Assembly (NCBI GenBank): GCA_023254115.1
Contig: JALQYK010000037.1
Coordinates: 1-49,931 of the forward strand
Length of the DNA stretch: 49,931 bases
DNA from: Polynucleobacter sp.
GTDB lineage: Bacteria > Pseudomonadota > Gammaproteobacteria > Burkholderiales > Burkholderiaceae
Direction: 5' to 3'
This document shows positions 21,123 to 29,500 of the stretch, one piece after another. The position numbers and the translations under genes are program-made. Position 1 is the first letter of the stretch, and each line of letters begins with the position of its first letter. The notes beneath the pieces are model-generated. The model was not told the DNA's origin and ran no database searches. It saw nothing but the letters and a program-made list of their open reading frames with translations.

Positions 21123-24100
21123 ATGTCTTGGTTAAGTCTTTCTACCATCTTAAAAAAGGTTCGCGAACATTCAATGGACGCGGATCAACTCATTACATGG
21201 AAAAAAAGGCTTAAATATGCCAGCCTAGCTGTTGGCATATTGTTTATTGTCATACACATTACTGTTAGATTTTTTATGTGGCCACAAGTTGAGAACCACA
21301 AAGCCACCTTTGAAGAACTGGTCAGTCAAAATATTGGCGCCCAGTTAAAGATTGAGGAAATTAAAACTGACTGGAACTTTCTTTGGCCATCATTCAAAAT
21401 TAAGAATATTGCCATTTATGACAGCACAGAAAAAAACTCTAGTCCTCGCCTAACCATTCCAGAACTCACCGGCAATGTTTCTTGGGAAAGTATTTGGACT
21501 TTTCAGCCACACTTTCATGATCTCAACTTTAATAATGCGACTATTTATGCGCACCGAAGACAAGATGGGAACTGGAATATAGGTGGAATCAAGTTAGACA
21601 AAAAATCTGCTGGATACAAATCAGCAAACTGGTTATTTGAGCAAGATAGCCTGAACATTAATGACGCGAAAATTATTTGGCTAGATCAACTCCATCAAAG
21701 CGCAGAACACCAAATCGAGATTCAATCATTGGTTCTCAAAAATACTTGGTATAAGCACCGCCTAGAGCTAGCAATAAAAACGCCATGGCACAAAGATCTA
21801 GCAAACATCACTGCCAAGTTTCGCCATAATGTTTTAGGTAACGCAGGTAATTGGGAAGATTGGAATGGTCGTATTGATTGGCAAATCAATGAAGTCAACC
21901 TGCAAAAAATCAATCAACTATTTGATACTTCAGTAAAAGTTTTAGACGGTAAACTTAGCAGCGAAGGGTACGCATACTTAGATAGCGGGTCACTTGATGG
22001 CGGTCAAACCAACATACAAGCGAGTCAATTACATTTTGAATGGGACAGAATTTCTAAACCATTAAAAATACAAAGCCTTAATAGTGAAATCAAACAAGAT
22101 ACTCAAGGCAAAAAAATGTCTTTGAGTGCCTCCTCACTTAAATGGCAAATCGATAAAACATCTCAAGCAACTGAGCTCAATGACATTACTGTGTATTGGG
22201 AAAAAGCCAAAGACATCGACTCAATCAAACATGCCGGGATTAAAGCTTCAGAAATTGACTTAGGTCTAGTAGAACAACTAGCTAGACAATTTCCGCTACC
22301 AAAAGACATTAGCGCTTTTATAAAGAATTACCAACCCGAAGGCCAACTAGAAGATTTGGATGCGAGCTGGAATGCAGACACAAGCCAGCTACCATTTGAT
22401 ATCTCTTTACCTGGATTTAATAAGTCGCATTACAAATTAGCATTTAAATTCTCAAAACTTTTCTTAAAACCTGAAAGAAAAGATTTTCTAGCAGTCTCAA
22501 ATTTGAACGGAAAAATATATGCCACAGAGCTAGGCGGTGAAGTTAGCATCGCCGGCAAAAATACTTCATTTGTTCTACCTGGCATTCTAGAAAATGATCA
22601 TCTAGCTCTTGATAAAGCTGATGGGCTGATTGAATGGACAAAAAATCAAGAGTCTTTTAAATACGTAGCAAAAAATATGCGTTTAGAAAATATTGACGCA
22701 TCTGTCAATTTTGATGCTGAGTATCGCCCTCCCACAAAAAAGGGTGCTGAATTTCTGAGCATCAAGGGAAATATTGACCGCGCCGAAGTAAATAAAATTA
22801 CACGCTACTTTCCATTGACTATGTCCAAGGATGCGCGTGCATACATCAGAGGTGCGCTGAAATCTGGATTGATTAGTAACGGCAACATTAACATCAGCGG
22901 CAACCCTGAGCATATTCCATTTGACACAAAACATCCGGGCATCTTTGACCTACATTTGCCGATTAAAAATGTTCAATACTCCCCAGCACCCAATGAAACA
23001 AAAAAGCAAGGGCAATGGTCAGACTTTACTAACGTAACAGGAGTTGTTGCCTTCAAAGGACCGCAATTGCAAGTAGACTTCAATCATGCAGTCTTTGAAA
23101 GCGTTAACTTAAAAGATATTCATGGCAGCATATTAAATGTCGTCAGCCCTAATGCTGTTCTAAAGATAAATGGCGAAGCATCTGGGTCAAGCGAAGATCT
23201 TCTGAAATACTACATACAAAGTCCGCCAGGCTTAAAGTTGCAAAAAACTGCAGAACAAATTAATTTAACTGGTAACGGCAAATTAAAAATTAATATCGAT
23301 TTGCCATTAGCAAATACAGCAAAAACAACCATTCAGGGTAGCGTCTTCCTTGAAAAAAATCAGGCGACCATCAATAAAACGCTTGATGTTAGGGACATCA
23401 CCGGTGAAATACTTTTTTCAGAAGACAATGTCTTAGGTAAAAACCTAAAAGCAAATTTATTGGGTGGCAACATTACTTTTGAAAGTGGTAGCAACCTACC
23501 ATGGAAGAATTCTGACGGCATGAAAGTTCATGGTCAAGTCAAAATTCAGCAACTCATTGATGCACTCAATACTAACTCAGACGAACAAGTCAAAACACTT
23601 CAACAACAGTTAGATGGTTTGGCATCCTATGATGGATCTTTAGCTATCACTTCTGGTGGTTACAAACTAGATTTAGGACTGCAACTCAAAGACATGAGTT
23701 CAAGCTTCCCAGCCCCATTTAATAAAAAATTGGGTGAAACACTATCAGGAAAATTGACCCTTAATAACACCAAAGAAACCAACTCTGAAACAGTCGGTCA
23801 ATTAAAAATCGGCAAATTGATTGATGCTAACTTTGCCTTTAAAGACAAATCAGATCTTCGCTTAGGCATTGGCATCAATACGCCTGGCTATGTGCCAAGC
23901 AAAGGAGTTACTAGTGCCATTGTTTTTGATAACCTAGACACTAGCATTTGGCAAAACTGGCTATCAAAAACCTTTCCAGAATCAACAAGCAATAAAAATC
24001 AAACGCAGAAAAAATCTACAATCCAACTAAACGCAGTCTCTGCATATATCAAAAATTTAAAGATTGCAGACCGAGATCTTAAGGACGTCAGCATCCTAGC

Positions 24101-25199
24101 AACACATGATGAGGATTTGTGGCATGCCAGCATTAACTCATCTCTAGCAGTCGGTTTAGTGCAGTGGCGCTCAGCGACTGCCGGTCTACCGCAAGGAAAA
24201 CTAACTGCTCGTTTGCAAAAACTTACCATTGAAAATTCAAGCTCTGGCGAAACAATTACAAAAAGCATTAATCAACGTATCCAAAAAATTCCGGCTCTTG
24301 ATATTCAATCAGATCAATTTATTCTCAATGGACAACCCTACGGAAAAATTGAGCTATTAGCTAATAATGACAAGAATGACTGGAAAATTGAAAAGCTGTC
24401 TTTAAAAACTGAAGATGCTGAAGTAAAAATTACTGGTCGATGGATTCTTCCAAAGCAAGCTAAAAAACTTGACTCAGGTAGAACAGAGCTTAATTTTGAC
24501 CTTGATATTGATAACGCCGGCAAACTTTTATCTAAACTAGGCTTCCCAAAAGCGATTGACGATGGCTCAGGAAAGCTGGTTGGACAACTTAGCTGGGCTG
24601 ATGCACCTTATAAATATGATCTGCAAACATTACAAGCAGACCTATCACTAGATATTGTTAAAGGTACCATCTTGCAGGTTGATCCAGGTCTTGGCAGACT
24701 TTTAGGAGTGCTTAGCTTTCAGGGTTTAACAAGAATCGCAACATTAGATATTGGTGGGGTATTAAAGCCAATCGTGACGCAGGGTACTCCATTTGACCGT
24801 ATCACATCAAGGGGCACGATCAATAATGGTGTAGCCAATATTAAAGACCTCAATATGAAAGGCCCTCAAGGTAACGTTCGCTTGACTGGCCATGCAAATC
24901 TCTTGAACGAAACCCAAGATATGCGTATTACTGTCTCACCCAACTTTAATGCGGGCACAGCATCGCTTGGCTACACTTTCATTAATCCAATCATTGGATT
25001 AAGCACACTAGTGGGCCAATATTTAATAGCGGACGAAGTTAGCAAACTATTCCAACTAGACTACTTAGTACAAGGAACATGGGCAACACCTCAAATTATT
25101 GCTTTAGATAACAAAGGTAACCCGCTTGACGAAAAACAACTCAAAGAGATCAGGGATAAATCCTTACTTCGTCAGCAGCAAAGTCCCAATAAGAAATAA
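21123..25199 (+). CDS. YhdP/AsmA-like (DUF3971) lipid-transport-type membrane protein
   Basis: 1358 aa with one N-terminal TM segment, repetitive beta-rich AsmA-like body, and C-terminal TASLGYTFINPIIGLSTLVGQYLIADEVSKLFQLDYLVQGTWATP typical of the YhdP family. Confidence 0.88.
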   Translation: MSWLSLSTILKKVREHSMDADQLITWKKRLKYASLAVGILFIVIHITVRFFMWPQVENHKATFEELVSQNIGAQLKIEEIKTDWNFLWPSFKIKNIAIYDSTEKNSSPRLTIPELTGNVSWESIWTFQPHFHDLNFNNATIYAHRRQDGNWNIGGIKLDKKSAGYKSANWLFEQDSLNINDAKIIWLDQLHQSAEHQIEIQSLVLKNTWYKHRLELAIKTPWHKDLANITAKFRHNVLGNAGNWEDWNGRIDWQINEVNLQKINQLFDTSVKVLDGKLSSEGYAYLDSGSLDGGQTNIQASQLHFEWDRISKPLKIQSLNSEIKQDTQGKKMSLSASSLKWQIDKTSQATELNDITVYWEKAKDIDSIKHAGIKASEIDLGLVEQLARQFPLPKDISAFIKNYQPEGQLEDLDASWNADTSQLPFDISLPGFNKSHYKLAFKFSKLFLKPERKDFLAVSNLNGKIYATELGGEVSIAGKNTSFVLPGILENDHLALDKADGLIEWTKNQESFKYVAKNMRLENIDASVNFDAEYRPPTKKGAEFLSIKGNIDRAEVNKITRYFPLTMSKDARAYIRGALKSGLISNGNINISGNPEHIPFDTKHPGIFDLHLPIKNVQYSPAPNETKKQGQWSDFTNVTGVVAFKGPQLQVDFNHAVFESVNLKDIHGSILNVVSPNAVLKINGEASGSSEDLLKYYIQSPPGLKLQKTAEQINLTGNGKLKINIDLPLANTAKTTIQGSVFLEKNQATINKTLDVRDITGEILFSEDNVLGKNLKANLLGGNITFESGSNLPWKNSDGMKVHGQVKIQQLIDALNTNSDEQVKTLQQQLDGLASYDGSLAITSGGYKLDLGLQLKDMSSSFPAPFNKKLGETLSGKLTLNNTKETNSETVGQLKIGKLIDANFAFKDKSDLRLGIGINTPGYVPSKGVTSAIVFDNLDTSIWQNWLSKTFPESTSNKNQTQKKSTIQLNAVSAYIKNLKIADRDLKDVSILATHDEDLWHASINSSLAVGLVQWRSATAGLPQGKLTARLQKLTIENSSSGETITKSINQRIQKIPALDIQSDQFILNGQPYGKIELLANNDKNDWKIEKLSLKTEDAEVKITGRWILPKQAKKLDSGRTELNFDLDIDNAGKLLSKLGFPKAIDDGSGKLVGQLSWADAPYKYDLQTLQADLSLDIVKGTILQVDPGLGRLLGVLSFQGLTRIATLDIGGVLKPIVTQGTPFDRITSRGTINNGVANIKDLNMKGPQGNVRLTGHANLLNETQDMRITVSPNFNAGTASLGYTFINPIIGLSTLVGQYLIADEVSKLFQLDYLVQGTWATPQIIALDNKGNPLDEKQLKEIRDKSLLRQQQSPNKK

Positions 25200-25208
25200 A
25201 ATTGGCAA

Positions 25209-26033
25209 ATGAATAACAAAGGCCAACTAAATATCGCCAGCATACAAATGGTTTCAACTAGTTCTGTTGAAAATAATTTGGATATCGCAGAAGATCTTGT
25301 GGCTAAAGCTAAAGCTGCTGGAGCAGATTTAGCAGTATTACCAGAATATTTTTGCCTCATGGGTCACTCCGACACCGATAAAGTAAAGGTTCGTGAAACC
25401 TTTGGCTCTGGACTTATACAAGACAGACTCAAGAAAATTGCTAGCAACCATCAAATTTATCTAGTTGCAGGAACTATTCCACTTAGCAGCGAACAACCCA
25501 ATAAGGTCAGAAACACTAGCTTAGTTTTTGATTGCCAAGGCAAAGTGATTGCAAGGTACGACAAAATTCACTTATTTGGTTTCAAGCAAGGCGAGGAAGA
25601 GTACCAAGAATCAAACACCATTGAACCCGGCTCAAAACCTACAAGCTTTGAAATTCAGGTTAATAATGAAACTTGGAGATTTGGTGTCACTGTTTGTTAT
25701 GACTTGAGATTTCCAGAACTTTATCGTGAAATTGGTATTGTTGACTGTCACATTCTTTCAGCAGCATTCACTTACACAACAGGCAAGTCACACTGGGAAA
25801 TCTTACTAAGAGCCAGAGCCATTGAAAATCAATGCTATGTTTTAGCAAGCGCCCAAGGTGGCCGTCATGAAAACGGCAGAACAACTTGGGGGCAAAGTAT
25901 GCTGATTGACCCATGGGGTGAGATTAAATCTGAATTAAAAGATGGTCAGGGATTTGTAATCGGGCAATTAGAAAAAAGCACAATTCATGAAATTCGAGCA
26001 AAATTACCTTCACTTCAACATCGGACACTCTGA
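25209..26033 (+). CDS. Carbon-nitrogen hydrolase family protein (Nit-type omega-amidase/nitrilase)
   Basis: Catalytic Glu (LAVLPEYFCLMG), Lys (RYDKIHLFGF), Cys (GVTVCYDLRFPELYREI) motifs. Confidence 0.93.
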   Translation: MNNKGQLNIASIQMVSTSSVENNLDIAEDLVAKAKAAGADLAVLPEYFCLMGHSDTDKVKVRETFGSGLIQDRLKKIASNHQIYLVAGTIPLSSEQPNKVRNTSLVFDCQGKVIARYDKIHLFGFKQGEEEYQESNTIEPGSKPTSFEIQVNNETWRFGVTVCYDLRFPELYREIGIVDCHILSAAFTYTTGKSHWEILLRARAIENQCYVLASAQGGRHENGRTTWGQSMLIDPWGEIKSELKDGQGFVIGQLEKSTIHEIRAKLPSLQHRTL

Positions 26034-26040
26034 TTAAGCA

Positions 26041-27525
26041 ATGAACTCACCTTTGGCATTAGAAAATCCACTTCAGCTTACTAGAGCTGATGCACTAAAA
26101 ATTGCTAAAGACATTCTTTTGGCGCCAGCAGGGATTACAGAGCAAGATTTACAAAATACGCTATCTCATATGCATCAGCATCATCTAGATGATGCTGATT
26201 TATATTTCCAAAGAACTCACAACGAAGCCTGGAGTCTTGAAGAAGGCATTGTCAAATCTGGTAGCTTTAGCATTGATCAAGGCGTGGGCGTTAGAGCCGT
26301 CAGCCATGACAAAACTGCTTTTGCATATTCCGATGAAATCAGCGCTAGCGCATTAAAAAATGCGGCAGAAGCAACACGAGTGATTGGCCCAAATAACAAT
26401 CAGACTTATATCAGCCCCAAGTGGGCAACGCCAGCAACTCATGCTTTGTATCAATCACTTAACCCTTTAGATAGCCTAGATGCAAAAGCAAAGATTGCAT
26501 TACTAGAGGATATTGAAAGAAAGGCAAAAGCCAAAGATCCCCGTATTGTTCAAGTAATGGCAGGGCTTGCTGGCGAATTTGATGTAGTTCTTGTGGCGAG
26601 AGCTAATGGTGTTTTAGCTGCAGATATCAGACCCCTCGTGCGTGTATCAATCACGGTAATTGCCGAACAAAATGGTCGCCGCGAAGTCGGATCATCAGGC
26701 GGTGGCGGTAGATTTGATTATCACTTTTTTGTTACTGAAAAAATTGATCAATGGATTAATGAAGCCGTCAGATCTGCACTAGTTAATTTGGAATCAAGAC
26801 CAGCTCCTGCGGGCCCTATGACTGTAGTGCTGGGTCCAGGTTGGCCGGGAGTTCTTCTGCATGAAGCAATTGGTCATGGTCTTGAAGGTGACTTTAACCG
26901 CAAGGGATCATCCGCCTTCTCTGGAAAAATTGGGCAAAGAGTCGCCGCCAAAGGTGTCACAGTTGTTGATGACGGCACAATCGCAGGACGTCGCGGCTCA
27001 CTGTCAGTTGATGATGAAGGCAACCCAACACAATGCACCACGCTCATTGAAGACGGCATCCTTAAGGGATATATACAAGACAGTCTTAATGCCCGCCTCA
27101 TGAAAATGCCAGTCACAGGCAACGCAAGACGCGAAAGCTACGCAGCTCTACCTATGCCTCGTATGACAAATACCTATATGCTAGGCGGCAAGGATGACCC
27201 TAATGAAATTGTTGCGAGCATTAAAAAAGGCTTGTATGCCGTTAACTTTGGCGGCGGACAAGTTGACATCACTAGCGGTAAATTTGTGTTTTCAGCATCA
27301 GAAGCTTACTGGGTTGAGAACGGCAAAATTCAATACCCTGTCAAAGGCGCAACCATTATCGGAAATGGCCCTGAATCCCTCAAAGATATCAGCATGATTG
27401 GTAATGACATGGACCTAGATAGCGGCATTGGAGTTTGCGGAAAAGATGGGCAAAGCGTTCCCGTAGGAGTCGGTCAACCCACCCTCAGAATCGATAATAT
27501 GACTGTTGGCGGGACAGCCCAATAG
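26041..27525 (+). CDS. tldD: Metalloprotease TldD
   Basis: ADLYFQRTHNEAWSLEEGIVKSGSFSIDQGVGVRAVS; zinc-binding HEAIGHGLEGDFNRKGSSAFSG. Confidence 0.97.
   Translation: MNSPLALENPLQLTRADALKIAKDILLAPAGITEQDLQNTLSHMHQHHLDDADLYFQRTHNEAWSLEEGIVKSGSFSIDQGVGVRAVSHDKTAFAYSDEISASALKNAAEATRVIGPNNNQTYISPKWATPATHALYQSLNPLDSLDAKAKIALLEDIERKAKAKDPRIVQVMAGLAGEFDVVLVARANGVLAADIRPLVRVSITVIAEQNGRREVGSSGGGGRFDYHFFVTEKIDQWINEAVRSALVNLESRPAPAGPMTVVLGPGWPGVLLHEAIGHGLEGDFNRKGSSAFSGKIGQRVAAKGVTVVDDGTIAGRRGSLSVDDEGNPTQCTTLIEDGILKGYIQDSLNARLMKMPVTGNARRESYAALPMPRMTNTYMLGGKDDPNEIVASIKKGLYAVNFGGGQVDITSGKFVFSASEAYWVENGKIQYPVKGATIIGNGPESLKDISMIGNDMDLDSGIGVCGKDGQSVPVGVGQPTLRIDNMTVGGTAQ
26174..26199. repeat. 26-bp perfect palindrome inside tldD
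   Basis: ATCAGCATCATCT|AGATGATGCTGAT, read directly. Confidence 0.95.
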
Positions 27526-27558
27526 CGAAAACCACAAAAACTGTGCTACATTAACCAA

Positions 27559-27636
27559 ATGTCTGCAAATAACTTTTACTTCTTTTACTTTTGGTTCTCA
27601 GCCCTAGGCGGTCGAGAGGCAGAAATTCAAGCGTAA
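27559..27636 (+). CDS. Attenuation leader peptide MSANNFYFFYFWFSALGGREAEIQA upstream of DAHP synthase
   Basis: 26-codon ORF (not in the supplied ORF track) with F-Y-F-F-Y-F-W-F in eight consecutive codons, followed 18 nt later by an intrinsic terminator and then an aromatic-amino-acid biosynthesis gene. Confidence 0.88.
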   Translation: MSANNFYFFYFWFSALGGREAEIQA

Positions 27637-27661
27637 ATTTCAAGCACTCAAAATAACCGCC
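27607..27661 (+). promoter_or_regulatory. Putative antiterminator pairing of the aro attenuator
   Basis: GGCGGT (27607-27612) is exactly complementary to ACCGCC (27656-27661), which is also the 5' arm of the terminator stem. Confidence 0.65.
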
Positions 27662-27684
27662 GACGCTAACGGCGGTTTTTTTTT
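27655..27684 (+). terminator. Intrinsic terminator of the aro attenuator
   Basis: Stem AACCGCC (27655-27661) / GGCGGTT (27671-27677), 9-nt loop, then a run of T (27676-27684). Confidence 0.9.
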
Positions 27685-27726
27685 ACACATATATGAATTT
27701 AGAAATAGCAAAAAGGGGTTAATGAA

Positions 27727-28851
27727 ATGGTTGATAAAGCTCTTAGCAATCGAGATAGCTGGTATGCCAGTGTCGACAAAACATCTGAGACTGATGATGC
27801 GCGCATCCAAAATATTACGGTGTTGCCTCCACCAGAGCATTTGATTCGCTTTTTCCCAATTCAGGGCACGTCTGTTGAAAAGTTAATCAACAAAACACGT
27901 AAGAAAATACGTGAAATCATGCACAGAAAAGATGATCGACTATTAGTCATCATTGGCCCATGCTCTATCCACGACCCAAGCGCGGCGATTGACTACGCTA
28001 CCAAACTTCTAGAGCAAAGAAAGAAGTATGAAGGGGAACTAGAAATTGTTATGCGCGTGTACTTCGAAAAGCCACGCACAACTGTGGGCTGGAAAGGTCT
28101 GATCAACGACCCATACCTAGATGAGAGCTACAGAATTGATGAAGGCCTTCGCATTGCGCGTCACTTATTAATTGAAATTAACCGTATGGGTATGCCAGCA
28201 GGTAGCGAATTCCTAGATGTTATCTCTCCGCAATACATTGGCGATTTAATTTCTTGGGGCGCTATTGGTGCAAGAACAACAGAAAGCCAAATCCACCGCG
28301 AACTAGCTTCTGGTATCTCAGCACCAATCGGATTTAAGAATGGCACCGACGGCAACATCAAAATTGCTACTGATGCCATCCAATCAGCTAGCAGACCTCA
28401 TCATTTCTTATCAGTTCACAAAAATGGTCAAGTGGCTATTGTTGAAACAAAAGGCAATGAAGATTGTCACGTTATCTTACGTGGTGGCAAAACCACCAAC
28501 TATGATGCAGAGAGTGTTGCCAAAGCTTGCACCGAACTTGAGGCAGCAAAACTACCAGGTACATTGATGGTTGACTGTTCACACGCTAACTCAAGCAAGC
28601 AACATGAGCGTCAAATCGAAGTGTCAAAAGATATTGCAGGCCAGTTAGCCGGTGGTTCGACACAAATTTTTGGTGTTATGGTGGAAAGTCACTTGTGCGC
28701 TGGAGCACAAAAGTTCACTCCAGGCAAAGACAATCCAAATGACCTTAAATATGCAACAAGTATTACTGATGCTTGCATTGGCTGGGATGACTCTTTGAAT
28801 GTTCTAGAGATTCTTGCTGAAGGTGTAAGACAGCGCAGAAAAAAGAAGTAA
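27727..28851 (+). CDS. aroG: 3-deoxy-7-phosphoheptulonate (DAHP) synthase, class I AroG/AroF type
   Basis: LLVIIGPCSIHDPSAAIDYA, VMRVYFEKPRTTVGWKGLINDPYLDESY, SQIHRELASGISAPIGFKNGTDG, VDCSHANSSKQ. Which paralogue (AroG, F or H) cannot be fixed from the sequence alone. Start preceded by an AAGGGG-like RBS. Confidence 0.95.
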   Translation: MVDKALSNRDSWYASVDKTSETDDARIQNITVLPPPEHLIRFFPIQGTSVEKLINKTRKKIREIMHRKDDRLLVIIGPCSIHDPSAAIDYATKLLEQRKKYEGELEIVMRVYFEKPRTTVGWKGLINDPYLDESYRIDEGLRIARHLLIEINRMGMPAGSEFLDVISPQYIGDLISWGAIGARTTESQIHRELASGISAPIGFKNGTDGNIKIATDAIQSASRPHHFLSVHKNGQVAIVETKGNEDCHVILRGGKTTNYDAESVAKACTELEAAKLPGTLMVDCSHANSSKQHERQIEVSKDIAGQLAGGSTQIFGVMVESHLCAGAQKFTPGKDNPNDLKYATSITDACIGWDDSLNVLEILAEGVRQRRKKK

Positions 28852-28869
28852 GCAAATAAGCTATGGCAA

Positions 28870-29442
28870 CTAAGACCCTTCGGGGTCTTTTTTGTGATGC
28901 CATAAAACATCAGAGCCACCAGCCTCTTTGTTTAAGACGCGTGCCAAAACAAATAACAAATCAGACAATCTATTGACGTATTGACGCGGCGTATCATGAA
29001 TAGGCTCATGACGTCCCAGCTTCACAATTGATCTTTCTGCACGGCGACATACAGTTCGACATACATGCGCTTGAGCAGCAGCACGAGTGCCCCCAGGCAA
29101 AATGAATTCCTCTAATCTTGGCAAAATAGCATTGTATTTTTTAAGCCAGATATCTAGCTGAGCTACCTGCTCCTCTTTCAATAAGGTGTAGTTGGGAATA
29201 CATAACTCCCCACCTAAATCGAACAAGTCATGCTGTATGGCTGAAAAAATATCCCTGAGCTCTATTGCAATGCTCTTTGGGATATCTTCAGTAATTAATA
29301 CCCCAATTTCAGAGTTGAGCTCATCAACGTCTCCCATAGCGCAGATACGCAGATGATCTTTATCTACACGTTGACCATCCCCCAAACCAGTGGTTCCGGA
29401 ATCGCCTGTTCTAGTCGCTATTTGCGTTAATCGATTGCCCAT
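28870..29442 (-). CDS. Cob(I)yrinic acid a,c-diamide adenosyltransferase (PduO-type ATR)
   Basis: TRTGDSGTTGLGDGQRVDKDHLRICAMGDVDELNSEIGVL; FILPGGTRAAAQAHVCRTVCRRAER; YVNRLSDLLFVLARVLN. Confidence 0.95.
   Translation of the reverse strand: MGNRLTQIATRTGDSGTTGLGDGQRVDKDHLRICAMGDVDELNSEIGVLITEDIPKSIAIELRDIFSAIQHDLFDLGGELCIPNYTLLKEEQVAQLDIWLKKYNAILPRLEEFILPGGTRAAAQAHVCRTVCRRAERSIVKLGRHEPIHDTPRQYVNRLSDLLFVLARVLNKEAGGSDVLWHHKKDPEGS
28872..28893 (+). terminator. Intrinsic terminator after DAHP synthase gene, overlapping the 3' coding end of the opposing gene
   Basis: AAGACCC-TTCG-GGGTCTT followed by TTTT; UUCG tetraloop. Confidence 0.92.
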
Positions 29443-29500
29443 AAGACTGATTATAGGGAAATAGCTAGAATAGAGTTAAACCACAAGAAAATAGAGACTC

